NCBI GenBank assembly: GCA_019100305.1
Contig: JAHRHW010000166.1
Coordinates: 1-8,966 of the forward strand
Direction of reading: 5' to 3'
DNA: 8,966 bases
DNA from: Candidatus Thiodiazotropha taylori
Lineage (GTDB): Bacteria > Pseudomonadota > Gammaproteobacteria > Chromatiales > Chromatiaceae
Part shown: one piece after another, positions 1 to 5,437 of the stretch
Numbering within the stretch: the first letter of the stretch is position 1
Layout: the number at the start of each line of letters is the position of its first letter
Position numbers and translations under genes: made by a program
Notes under the pieces: model-generated
Told to the model about the DNA's origin: nothing
Seen by the model: the letters and a program-made list of their open reading frames with translations, nothing else
The model's database searches: none

Positions 1-1
1 G

Positions 2-676
2 CTTCCCGCCGGGCTTGGGAAGATGAAATCGAAGCCGAAATTTTCTCAGGTCTTCTCCAAGGTGGCTGCGATCAACTGGCTGTCTGCGGCGCGCTTCTTT
101 CTGTTTGGCTCCCGCGATGTCTGGTTTGTGGTCGGTTTACCGGTGTTTCTCTACGAAGTGCTTGAGTGGAGTTTTACTCAGGTCGGTGGGTTTCTGGCAC
201 TCTGGATTATCGGCTACGGTTTTGTTCAGGCCAGTGTTCCCAAACTGCTCGGACGTGTTCACCAGGGGCAGGGGCCAGGTGGGGGAACGGCACGCTTGTG
301 GGCATTTCTGCTGGCACTGTTACCTGCATTCATAGCGATTGGGCTGAATCAGGGATGGCCGGCCGAACAGGTATTGATCGTGGGGCTGATTCTGTTCGGC
401 ATTGTTTTCGCCATCAACTCAGCGGTTCACTCCTATCTGATCCTGGCTTACTCGGATCATGAGAAGGTCTCCATGAACGTGGGTTTCTACTATATGGCCA
501 ATGCCGGAGGTAGGCTGATTGGTACCGTGCTTTCCGGCTTGATCTATCAGACTTACGGTCTTCAGGGTTGTCTCTGGTGGTCGGCGCTGTTTGTGGTTCT
601 GGCCGCATTGCTCTCATTCGGTTTACCCGAGGTCCGGGCAGATGAAAATCAGCCGCTGAAAGCTGACAGTCACTGA
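2..676 (+). CDS. arsJ: ArsJ organoarsenical efflux MFS transporter (5'-truncated by window edge)
   Basis: The reading frame is open from base 2, so the ATG at 23 is internal and the gene starts before the window. The 224 visible residues are the C-terminal half of a roughly 400-residue major facilitator protein. The segment around SAARFFLFGSRDVWFVVGLP, followed by a helix with GGFLALWIIGYGFVQAS, is the pattern I associate with ArsJ. Five or six hydrophobic helices follow, and the tail is polar and charged. In known ars operons ArsJ exports 1-arseno-3-phosphoglycerate, the unstable product that a partner glyceraldehyde-3-phosphate dehydrogenase makes from arsenate; the extruded compound falls apart outside the cell. 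Any such gapdh or arsR partner would lie upstream, outside this view. The gene ends 22 bp before a convergent gene, and no clear hairpin lies between them. A related MFS drug exporter is the alternative. Confidence 0.75.
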   Translation, partial: LPAGLGKMKSKPKFSQVFSKVAAINWLSAARFFLFGSRDVWFVVGLPVFLYEVLEWSFTQVGGFLALWIIGYGFVQASVPKLLGRVHQGQGPGGGTARLWAFLLALLPAFIAIGLNQGWPAEQVLIVGLILFGIVFAINSAVHSYLILAYSDHEKVSMNVGFYYMANAGGRLIGTVLSGLIYQTYGLQGCLWWSALFVVLAALLSFGLPEVRADENQPLKADSH

Positions 677-698
677 TCATCCAATCTGGGTGGTCTGC

Positions 699-1121
699 TT
701 AGTCCATCAACAGTTGCGATAGCAGCCGGGTCCAGATAATAAAAATCAGCAGATAGCTGACAAGAAAGGCATTCTTTCGATGCAGCACATTATTGCTTCC
801 CAGGTGTATCCAGCTGTGGATCATGCGCGAAGCGAGGTAGCACCAGGCCAGCCCCAGATAGATGGGATCCGATTTCTCCAACAGCAGAATGACAATCGTA
901 CTCAGATAGAAGAGCTGTGGTGTTTCCAGCAGGTTTTGAAAATGGTGGCTGATTTTGATCAGATATTCCGGTGGTCGGCCACCCCGATTGTATTTGAAGT
1001 AGGCAATGCTCAATGAGCCCTCTTTTACAGCCTTGTAGCGAGCCGCGATCAAGGCGACCCCCATGCCGCCGGTCATCAGTACCAGGCAGATCATCGGTAT
1101 CAGTATTTGTGAGTGATTCAT
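699..1121 (-). CDS. MAPEG family integral membrane protein
   Basis: This 140-residue protein has four hydrophobic segments at about 6-26, 68-82, 87-106 and 117-137, the layout of MAPEG proteins (membrane-associated proteins in eicosanoid and glutathione metabolism). Two family-like signatures are visible. One is HHFQNLLETPQLFY at 59-72, which matches the N-x-x-E-x-P loop. The other is a third helix ending in HSWIHLGSNNVLHR at 102-115. Eukaryotic members conjugate or isomerise lipophilic substrates with glutathione; most bacterial members have no known substrate. The ATG at 1121 has AAGGA (complement of 1127-1131) five bases upstream, which supports this start. The gene is divergent from a TetR repressor at 1289, and the 167-bp space between them contains a dyad, so control by that repressor is plausible. 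It converges with arsJ. Confidence 0.75.
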   Translation of the reverse strand: MNHSQILIPMICLVLMTGGMGVALIAARYKAVKEGSLSIAYFKYNRGGRPPEYLIKISHHFQNLLETPQLFYLSTIVILLLEKSDPIYLGLAWCYLASRMIHSWIHLGSNNVLHRKNAFLVSYLLIFIIWTRLLSQLLMD

Positions 1122-1174
1122 GACTATCCTTGGGTTTCCACTGAAGTAGCATCCGGGATCCTAATCAAATCCTA

Positions 1175-1207
1175 TTAACCCGGGGACATACATAGTCGCC
1201 GGGTAAA
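1175..1207. promoter_or_regulatory. Dyad in the MAPEG/tetR divergent intergenic region (candidate operator)
   Basis: TTAACCCGG at 1175-1183 faces CCGGGTAAA at 1199-1207 across a 15-bp spacer. The nine-base arms match at eight positions. There is no adjacent T-run, so a terminator is unlikely. Its position between two divergent genes, one encoding a TetR repressor, fits an operator controlling both. The arms are far apart for a classic 14-18 bp TetR site, so assignment to this regulator is inference. Confidence 0.35.
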
Positions 1208-1220
1208 TAAATATGATCAA

Positions 1221-1232
1221 GATAATATTATC
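1221..1232. promoter_or_regulatory. AT-rich 12-bp perfect palindrome upstream of tetR
   Basis: GATAATATTATC is a perfect palindrome 57 bp before the ATG at 1289, in an AT-rich tract (1204-1232) that also contains TATGAT at 1212-1217, a possible -10 box. No good -35 partner was found at 16-18 bp for either, so this may be promoter sequence, an operator half, or chance in AT-rich DNA. Confidence 0.25.
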
Positions 1233-1288
1233 GGCATATGCTATTTTCATCTCATGATTCAACCACTGATTAACAGGCCCTGACAGCC

Positions 1289-1867
1289 ATGCCCTATACC
1301 GCTGAGCACAAGCGGCAGAGTCGTCTGCGCATTCTCGACAGTGCGGTACGGTTGTTTCTGCAACAGGGCTATGAAAAGACCGGGATCAGCGAGATCATGC
1401 AGGATGCCGGTTTGACTCATGGGGGCTTCTACGCCCATTTCAGGAGTAAAGGTGAGCTCTATATCGAGGCAATGACCCATGCTGCGAAAAACGGTCGATT
1501 CACCGCCCATCTAAACAACGGCAAACAGGGAGAGGCGTGGCTTCAGGGCGTGCTGGAGGGATATCTGAATCTGCACCACGTGGAAGGGGATGAGAGTCCC
1601 TGTCCACTCGCCTTTCTGGTTACCGATATTGCCACTCGGGAATCGGACGTGAGACATGCCTACACCCGTATATACAAGAGCATGAATCGTTACATCAGTC
1701 GTCAGGCTACGGAGGCGTCAAACAGACCCGGTGATGATATCTTCGCAGTGACCGCCATGATGATTGGTGGGGTGGCAATAAGTCGTGCTATTGATGATCC
1801 AAGGTTAGCCAAACGTCTGTTGCACAGCTGCAGGCAGATTGCAGGGAAGTTGCTAAGTGGTGACTGA
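1289..1867 (+). CDS. TetR/AcrR family transcriptional repressor
   Basis: This 192-residue protein has an N-terminal TetR DNA-binding domain. Residues 10-27 form the first helix (SRLRILDSAVRLF). The helix-turn-helix lies at about 33-52 and ends in the classic GLTHGGFYAHF recognition segment, followed by KGELYIEAM. The C-terminal ligand domain (about 70-192) contains CPLAFLVTDIA, a pattern common in AcrR-like members whose inducers are hydrophobic or electrophilic compounds; the ligand here is unknown. The ATG at 1289 is chosen because the usual charged arm (MPYTAEHKRQS) begins there, although the ribosome site is weak. The gene is divergent from the MAPEG gene and its last 11 bases overlap the GTG start of an acetyltransferase. 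It probably regulates itself, the acetyltransferase and perhaps the MAPEG gene. Confidence 0.85.
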   Translation: MPYTAEHKRQSRLRILDSAVRLFLQQGYEKTGISEIMQDAGLTHGGFYAHFRSKGELYIEAMTHAAKNGRFTAHLNNGKQGEAWLQGVLEGYLNLHHVEGDESPCPLAFLVTDIATRESDVRHAYTRIYKSMNRYISRQATEASNRPGDDIFAVTAMMIGGVAISRAIDDPRLAKRLLHSCRQIAGKLLSGD

Positions 1868-2405
1868 ATCCATTCCCGCCATTGATTTTGTCATGAAGAA
1901 CGGCATCCCGTGTCGGGTGCAACCCTGTGTGGAACCCAATACCCGACACACCGCCGAATTTCTGAAAAAGCAGATCGAGATCGGTTTTCAGCACATGTCA
2001 GCCCGTTCCCGTATCAGTCGGTTTGCCACTGCGATGGATCACTTGACGGAACAACAGCTCGATTATCTGACAGACCTGGATGGCAAGGAGAGAGTGGCCT
2101 GGTGTGCCACAGTAACCAACGTTGGGGAGGAGCGGGGTATCGGTATCGCACGCTATATCAACTTGCCCGATGAAGCAGATACGGCTGAATTCGCCATAAC
2201 AGTGGTTGACGACTATCAGGGGCAGGGTGTGGGCTATCAGTTACTCAGAAAACTAATTCAGTCTGCGAACCAGAATGGTTATAGAATCCTGCGGGGGTAT
2301 ATACTGATGACTAATGCGCCTATGCTGGCACTCTGTAAACGTTTCGAAAGTAAAAGATCCATGGTCGATGGACCTTTTGTTATTGTTGATATATTAGTGG
2401 AGTAG
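1857..2405 (+). CDS. GNAT family N-acetyltransferase (Pat C-domain-like)
   Basis: This 182-residue protein has a single acetyltransferase domain. The acetyl-CoA loop is visible as QGQGVG at 121-126 (Q/R-x-x-G-x-G/A), preceded by the strand AEFAITVVDDY at 110-120 and followed by helix GYQLLRKLIQSA. A later strand and loop (RGYILMTNAPMLALCKRF) is usual for the fold. The N-terminal part (SARSRISRFATAMDHLT, then LDYLTDLDGKERVAWCA) resembles the catalytic domain of Pat-type protein lysine acetyltransferases, but the large CoA-ligase-like domain of those enzymes is absent. The acceptor cannot be told. The start is GTG at 1857 or the adjacent GTG at 1860: AGGGA at 1843-1847 sits nine bases before 1857, while the ATG at 1893 has no ribosome site. 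The overlap with the repressor gene implies translational coupling. Confidence 0.75.
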   Translation: MVTESIPAIDFVMKNGIPCRVQPCVEPNTRHTAEFLKKQIEIGFQHMSARSRISRFATAMDHLTEQQLDYLTDLDGKERVAWCATVTNVGEERGIGIARYINLPDEADTAEFAITVVDDYQGQGVGYQLLRKLIQSANQNGYRILRGYILMTNAPMLALCKRFESKRSMVDGPFVIVDILVE

Positions 2406-2438
2406 AATAATTATTCGTTATCTTGCTGTGAATAAAAT
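2405..2438 (+). promoter_or_regulatory. Candidate promoter of trmO with overlapping palindrome
   Basis: TAAAAT at 2433-2438 resembles a -10 box, and TTATTC at 2411-2416 lies 16 bp upstream as a poor -35. The -35 falls within GAATAATTATTC (2405-2416), a perfect 12-bp palindrome that begins in the stop codon of the acetyltransferase gene. With 62 bp between the two genes, a separate promoter for the downstream gene is plausible. The match is weak. Confidence 0.25.
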
Positions 2439-2467
2439 TACCTCGATCTCTTACGGAGCACAGTCTG

Positions 2468-2860
2468 ATGAATCCAACACTGAAATATATCGGGCATATC
2501 AACACCCCATACAGGGCATTGGAGGATTGCCCAAACAACGTGAATCCGAATGGACCACTCTGTCAGCTGGTGATTCATGACGCCTATGTAGACAGCCTCG
2601 TCGGCTTGAGGAAGGGTCAGCAGATTTTGATTCTCTACTGGTTTGAGAATACCGACAGGGGTGCCATTCAGCAGGAGCGTAATCAGGGTGGTGAGCTGAT
2701 CGGCACCTTTGCTCTGCGTTCCCCCCACAGGCCTAACCCGATTGGGGCAGCGGTGCTGCCGATCGAGGCGATTGAGGATGGTGTGGTCTTTGTGAAGGGG
2801 CTTGATTGCCTGAACGGCACCCATCTGCTGGATATCAAGCCCGCCATTCCCGAGGATTAG
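2468..2860 (+). CDS. trmO: TrmO/TsaA-like tRNA (N6-threonylcarbamoyladenosine37-N6)-methyltransferase
   Basis: This 130-residue protein belongs to the TsaA/UPF0066 family. It shows the family core GTFALRSPHRPNPIG at 79-93, which forms part of the S-adenosylmethionine site, and LDCLNGTHLLDIKPAIP at 112-128. In Escherichia coli, TrmO adds a methyl group to N6 of t6A37 in threonine tRNA, improving decoding. That enzyme is about 235 residues long and has an additional C-terminal domain; here the protein stops right after the N-terminal beta-barrel domain. The gene may therefore encode a one-domain TrmO or a paralogue with another substrate. ACGGAG at 2453-2458, nine bases before the ATG, fixes the start. 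It stands 62 bp after the acetyltransferase gene and converges with acuI. Confidence 0.75.
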   Translation: MNPTLKYIGHINTPYRALEDCPNNVNPNGPLCQLVIHDAYVDSLVGLRKGQQILILYWFENTDRGAIQQERNQGGELIGTFALRSPHRPNPIGAAVLPIEAIEDGVVFVKGLDCLNGTHLLDIKPAIPED

Positions 2861-2902
2861 CCTTATTACAAGTAAGGGATTGTATGTAGGTCAAATACGG
2901 TG

Positions 2903-3037
2903 TTATGAGATCTTAACAACGGTCATTTCTTCGTCTTCAACTACTCTGGTTTTATCAGCACTCTTAATCGCCAATTCTGCGTGACGGATTTCAATCGGAG
3001 TTGCTTTTTCAAACAGCTCACCTGCGGTATAGAGATT
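2903..3037 (-). pseudogene. Degenerate coding remnant (C-terminal fragment, unidentified)
   Basis: On the minus strand a 44-codon frame runs from just after a TGA (3038-3040) to a TAA at 2903-2905 and has no plausible start codon. Its translation has protein-like composition: a YTAGELFEKATPIEIRHAEL stretch, then IKSADKTRVVEDEEMTVVKI. Upstream, an adjacent frame (about 3065 to 3026) reads NYYTVSGPLKSLY before hitting a stop. The two would join into one sequence by a single-base insertion near 3026-3031. The simplest reading is the tail of a gene broken by a frameshift and deletion. I do not recognise the family. A real short gene with an odd start, or chance, cannot be excluded. Confidence 0.35.
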
Positions 3038-3076
3038 TCAAAGGGCCAGAAACCGTGTAATAGTTCGCGCTAGAAT

Positions 3077-3102
3077 TGATCTGACACTTGCGTGTCAGAT
3101 CA
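3077..3102 (-). terminator. Hairpin downstream of acuI (probable terminator or 3'-end stabiliser)
   Basis: TGATCTGACAC at 3077-3087 pairs perfectly with GTGTCAGATCA at 3092-3102, giving an 11-bp stem with a 4-base loop. Read on the minus strand the loop is GCAA, a stable GNRA-type tetraloop, and the stem begins nine bases after the acuI stop codon. The sequence after the stem (ATTCTAG) lacks a good U-run, so it may act mainly as a 3'-end protector or a weak terminator. Confidence 0.55.
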
Positions 3103-3110
3103 GGTTTCAG

Positions 3111-4097
3111 TTATCGATTGACATCGACAATTCTTCTTCCCCGGATCTTCCTGGCAAGTAGACTGTCTGCCGTCTCAATTACCTCGGATAACCCGATCTC
3201 TTCAGCAATATTGCTCAACTTGCTGAGATCCAGATCCTGCTCCAGACGATCCCATGCCTGCTGGCGTGTCTGTTTAGGACACATCACGCTGTCGATCCCG
3301 ATCAGGGAGACGCCTCTTAAGATAAACGGGGCTACCGTTGCCGGAAAGTCCATACCACCCGCCAGACCGCAGGCAGTGACCACGCCGCCATAGTGGGTGC
3401 TGGCACAGGCATTGGCGAGTACATGGGAGCCAACCACATCGACCACTCCGATCCAGCGCTCTTTGGCCAGCGGTTTACCCGGTTGGGCGAGTTCCTCGCT
3501 TGATATAATTTCAGCTGCACCCAAGTCCTTCAGAAAAGCGGACTCCGCTTCGGCTTTGCCGCTGAGAGCAATCACTGAGTAACCCAGTTTGGCCAGTATC
3601 GCAATCGCAACACTGCCAACACCGCCCGATGCCCCGGTCACCAGGATCTCCCCTTTGTCCGGTGAAATGCCGTTTTTCTCCAGCGCGAGGATACAGAGCA
3701 TTGCGGTGTAGCCGGCTGTGCCAATCGCCATGGCATCCTCCGGCTGTAACGAATCAGGCAGTCGAACCAACCAATCGCCGTTCACTCTGGCTTTCTGTGC
3801 CAATCCGCCCCAGTGCTTTTCACCCACACCCCATCCATTCAGGATCACCTGATCGCCCGGTTGGTAATCGCCGTGTGTGGTACTGCTGACGGTTCCCACC
3901 AGATCGATACCAGGCACCATCGGAAAGCGTCTTACAACCGGTGATTGGCCAGTGATCGCCAGGGCGTCCTTATAGTTGATGGATGAATACTGCACATCGA
4001 TGGTGACATCACCTTCCGGGAGCATCGCTTCATCGATGTCTGAAATCGTGGCGGTGTAATTCTCATCTTGCTTGTCAATCAGAACGCCTTTGAACAT
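3111..4097 (-). CDS. acuI: AcuI/YhdH-type NADPH-dependent acryloyl-CoA reductase
   Basis: This 328-residue medium-chain dehydrogenase/reductase is of the YhdH/AcuI branch, which reduces the toxic electrophile acryloyl-CoA to propionyl-CoA with NADPH. Visible markers are SSINYKDAL at 38-46, PGIDLVG at 62-68, GWGVGEKHWGG at 88-98 (branch-typical), IGTAGYTAM at 125-133 and the nucleotide loop VTGASGGVGSVA at 153-164, with SGK at 179-181 placed to contact the NADPH 2'-phosphate. No zinc-ligand set is seen, as expected for the quinone-oxidoreductase-like subfamily. Length is normal. The start is supported by AGAGG (complement of 4105-4109) seven bases upstream. A TAGAC/GTCTA dyad sits at 4115-4128, and the probable repressor gene acuR ends 48 bp upstream on the same strand. 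Acrylate from DMSP breakdown or propionate-type metabolism is the usual source of substrate. Confidence 0.85.
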   Translation of the reverse strand: MFKGVLIDKQDENYTATISDIDEAMLPEGDVTIDVQYSSINYKDALAITGQSPVVRRFPMVPGIDLVGTVSSTTHGDYQPGDQVILNGWGVGEKHWGGLAQKARVNGDWLVRLPDSLQPEDAMAIGTAGYTAMLCILALEKNGISPDKGEILVTGASGGVGSVAIAILAKLGYSVIALSGKAEAESAFLKDLGAAEIISSEELAQPGKPLAKERWIGVVDVVGSHVLANACASTHYGGVVTACGLAGGMDFPATVAPFILRGVSLIGIDSVMCPKQTRQQAWDRLEQDLDLSKLSNIAEEIGLSEVIETADSLLARKIRGRRIVDVNR

Positions 4098-4114
4098 ATT
4101 GGTACCTCTTTGGT

Positions 4115-4128
4115 TAGACGGACGTCTA
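4115..4128 (-). promoter_or_regulatory. Operator dyad in front of acuI (probable AcuR site)
   Basis: TAGACGGACGTCTA is a perfect inverted repeat of six-base arms around a 2-bp centre. It lies 17-31 bp before the acuI ATG, immediately upstream of the ribosome site, next to an AT tract (4129-4149). The same TAGAC and GTCTA half-sites recur at the acuR promoter, which points to one regulator binding both. Confidence 0.6.
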
Positions 4129-4145
4129 GTAAAAAATAAAAAAAA

Positions 4146-4778
4146 TTATTTCAGACTGTTTATGAAAAAATCTGCGTAACTTTGCAGTGCATTAGGAGTG
4201 CGTTCGAGTTTTGCGCGTAATACTGCTCCCTCCCAACCTGTCCAGAACAGATAGGCTGACTCCTTGCAATCCGTGTCGCTGGAAATATCGCCAGCCGCTT
4301 TAGCTTCCTCCAGGCAGGCTTCCAGCCGTTGTTGCCAGGTTTCGAAGACCTCAATCAGTTGTCTGCGGAAGGATTCGGGCAGGGCGCCCATCTCCTGGCC
4401 AAGATTGCCAACCAGACAACCTCGCTTGAACTGATGCCGGGCCATGCCATCTATCGCTTCCTGCATGAATGCACTCAGACGCTGCAGAGGCGGGAGGGAT
4501 CGATTACCCAGGGATTTATCCAGTTTGTGCTCGAAAAACTTTGCGTAGTTGCTGATCAATTCCGAGCCGAAGGCATCCTTGTTCTTGAAGTAGTGATAAA
4601 AAGAGCCTTTCGGCACCCCGACACGTCGCAAAATTTCGTCAATGCCGGTGGCGCTGTAACCTTTTTCGGTGAGCACCTCCATACCTGAACGAATCAGTTC
4701 AGCTTTGGTTTGATTGAATCCGGCCTGGTCTTTGGGGGGGCGGCCGCGACGACGTTTAAGGGGTGTGGCAGAGCGCAT
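4146..4778 (-). CDS. acuR: AcuR-like TetR family repressor of acuI
   Basis: This 210-residue TetR protein has a basic arm (LKRRRGRPPK, 7-16), a helix-turn-helix at about 45-65 ending in RRVGVPKGSFYHYFKNKDAFG, and a ligand domain with GMARHQFKRGCLVGNLGQE at 111-129 and FWTGWEGAVLRAKL at 178-191. These C-terminal segments are what I recall of AcuR and NemR-like repressors, which respond to acrylate or other electrophiles; Cys121 in the RGCLVGN segment is a possible sensing residue (inference). The frame stays open to 5087, but that extension does not look like protein. The ATG at 4778 directly precedes the usual arm and lies just behind a good promoter. No ribosome site exists there, so the mRNA may be leaderless. 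The gene lies 48 bp upstream of acuI, and shared operators suggest autoregulation. Confidence 0.75.
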   Translation of the reverse strand: MRSATPLKRRRGRPPKDQAGFNQTKAELIRSGMEVLTEKGYSATGIDEILRRVGVPKGSFYHYFKNKDAFGSELISNYAKFFEHKLDKSLGNRSLPPLQRLSAFMQEAIDGMARHQFKRGCLVGNLGQEMGALPESFRRQLIEVFETWQQRLEACLEEAKAAGDISSDTDCKESAYLFWTGWEGAVLRAKLERTPNALQSYADFFINSLK

Positions 4779-4785
4779 GAGTAAA

Positions 4786-4814
4786 ATATTAGACCGATCG
4801 TCTATAAAAATCAA
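4786..4814 (-). promoter_or_regulatory. acuR promoter (-35 TTGATT, 17 bp, -10 TAATAT)
   Basis: On the minus strand TTGATT (complement of 4809-4814) and TAATAT (complement of 4786-4791) are separated by 17 bp. The -10 box ends seven bases before the acuR ATG, so transcription would begin at or very near the start codon. The operator dyad at 4790-4804 fills the spacer and touches the -10 box, an ideal position for repression. Confidence 0.5.
4790..4804 (-). promoter_or_regulatory. Operator dyad in the acuR promoter (probable AcuR site)
   Basis: TAGAC at 4790-4794 and GTCTA at 4800-4804 form an inverted repeat around a 5-bp centre (CGATC). The same half-sites, with a 4-bp gap, occur before acuI at 4115-4128. 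The one-base difference in spacing is worth noting, since TetR dimers usually hold spacing constant. Confidence 0.6.
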
Positions 4815-5146
4815 ACAACCGCCGCTAAGGTGACAAGATCGGCTGCTCATTTCGGCTGATCGACGATACAGAGCAGGCCTCTTTTGTCTTAATTGAGTGG
4901 ATGATCGATGCATGCCTGCTGACCTGCTGTGCGCTTCAAGAACCATGCGGCCGTAAAAATTTCGGCTGGAGGGCACAGTTTCCCGGTATCGCGTGAAATG
5001 GCGTAGTTTCCCAACTCTGAATTGGGTCATATGACTTAAAAAAACGCTGAAATAGCGATCAATGATTGATGTCAATGAGAGATGCAAACTGGGCCGGCTA
5101 GACTTTCAGCAGTATCTGTTTTTTGCACAGTTTTGTTATTCATGAG
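4815..5146. other. Gene-free region between acuR and the six-gene operon
   Basis: About 330 bp with no convincing gene on either strand. It must hold the promoter of the rightward operon, but I could not find a good -35/-10 pair. Small symmetric elements are visible: CCCAA/TTGGG at 5010-5026, GTCATATGAC at 5026-5035, CGCT/AGCG at 5045-5057, and nested dyads ATCAATGATTGAT (5058-5070) and ATTGATGTCAAT (5065-5076) that share TTGAT. The nested dyads are the best candidate for a regulator site. A 10-bp direct repeat (ATTTCGGCTG at 4849 and 4959) is probably chance. Confidence 0.4.
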
Positions 5147-5437
5147 ATGAAAAGATCCAACACCTTTTTTGTCTGTCTGCTGGTGTTGCTGACAGGTTTT
5201 ACTGCAAGCCTTGTTGATGTTGCGATAGAGAGTGGACCAGCCCGTCCGCAGGCGCTCGAGTCCGCTGACCTGGTTAGCCGACTGGGTCTGACCGACCTGT
5301 CGCTGTTCACTGAGGCCCGTTATACCAGGCACCCCTCTCAGGCCGATATCCACTCCGCGTTCCAGGATCATCCCGTCGCACTGGAGCATTTTCCCACGGG
5401 TTCGTTGCTGCAACCTCCGTCTGGTCTCTTACGATGA
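5147..5437 (+). CDS. Small exported or membrane-anchored His-containing protein, unknown function
   Basis: This 96-residue protein has a basic start (MKRSN) and a hydrophobic stretch at about 7-24, which is a signal peptide or single anchor; no clear cleavage site or lipobox is seen. The remainder is hydrophilic and likely periplasmic, with a compact segment at 50-83 containing four histidines (His62, 69, 75, 81) spaced six or seven residues apart, two of them in HP pairs (RHPSQ and QDHPVA), plus ALEHFPTG. I recognise no named family. The ATG at 5147 is preferred over the upstream TTG at 5123 because it places the basic residues directly before the hydrophobic stretch. Its TGA overlaps the ATG of the permease gene by four bases, so the two are translationally coupled. 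A periplasmic partner, possibly metal-binding, of the ABC complex is inferred. Confidence 0.65.
   Translation: MKRSNTFFVCLLVLLTGFTASLVDVAIESGPARPQALESADLVSRLGLTDLSLFTEARYTRHPSQADIHSAFQDHPVALEHFPTGSLLQPPSGLLR

Noticed and set aside
2861..2877. Terminator hairpin after trmO (CCTTA/TAAGG)
   Set aside because: The stem is 5 bp, A/T-rich in part, and followed by GATTGTATG rather than a T-run.
3159..3169. TAGACTGTCTG inside acuI as a third AcuR operator
   Set aside because: Half-sites are one base apart, unlike the two promoter sites, and it is near the end of the coding region.
4849..4968. 10-bp direct repeat ATTTCGGCTG spaced by 110 bp
   Set aside because: Short, only two copies, no target-site or integrase context; likely chance.
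4901..5000. Small plus-strand ORF of about 31 codons starting with ATGATCGATGCATGC
   Set aside because: No ribosome site, Cys-rich random-looking translation, and it lies in the presumed control region.
5038..5057. Minus-strand terminator (CGCT/AGCG stem followed by seven T)
   Set aside because: The stem is only 4 bp and no minus-strand gene lies upstream of it in this window.
5066..5079. FNR/Anr box (TTGAT-N4-ATCAA)
   Set aside because: The first half matches but the second reads ATGAG, only three of five bases, so it is not called as an FNR site.
4779..5087. A 103-codon in-frame N-terminal extension of the acuR reading frame
   Set aside because: The extension is rich in Arg, Ser and His without protein-like pattern, crosses the acuR promoter and operator, and the TetR arm starts normally at the ATG at 4778.
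5123..5146. TTG start at 5123 for the small exported protein
   Set aside because: ATG at 5147 gives a normal basic signal start; the extra eight residues have no ribosome site.
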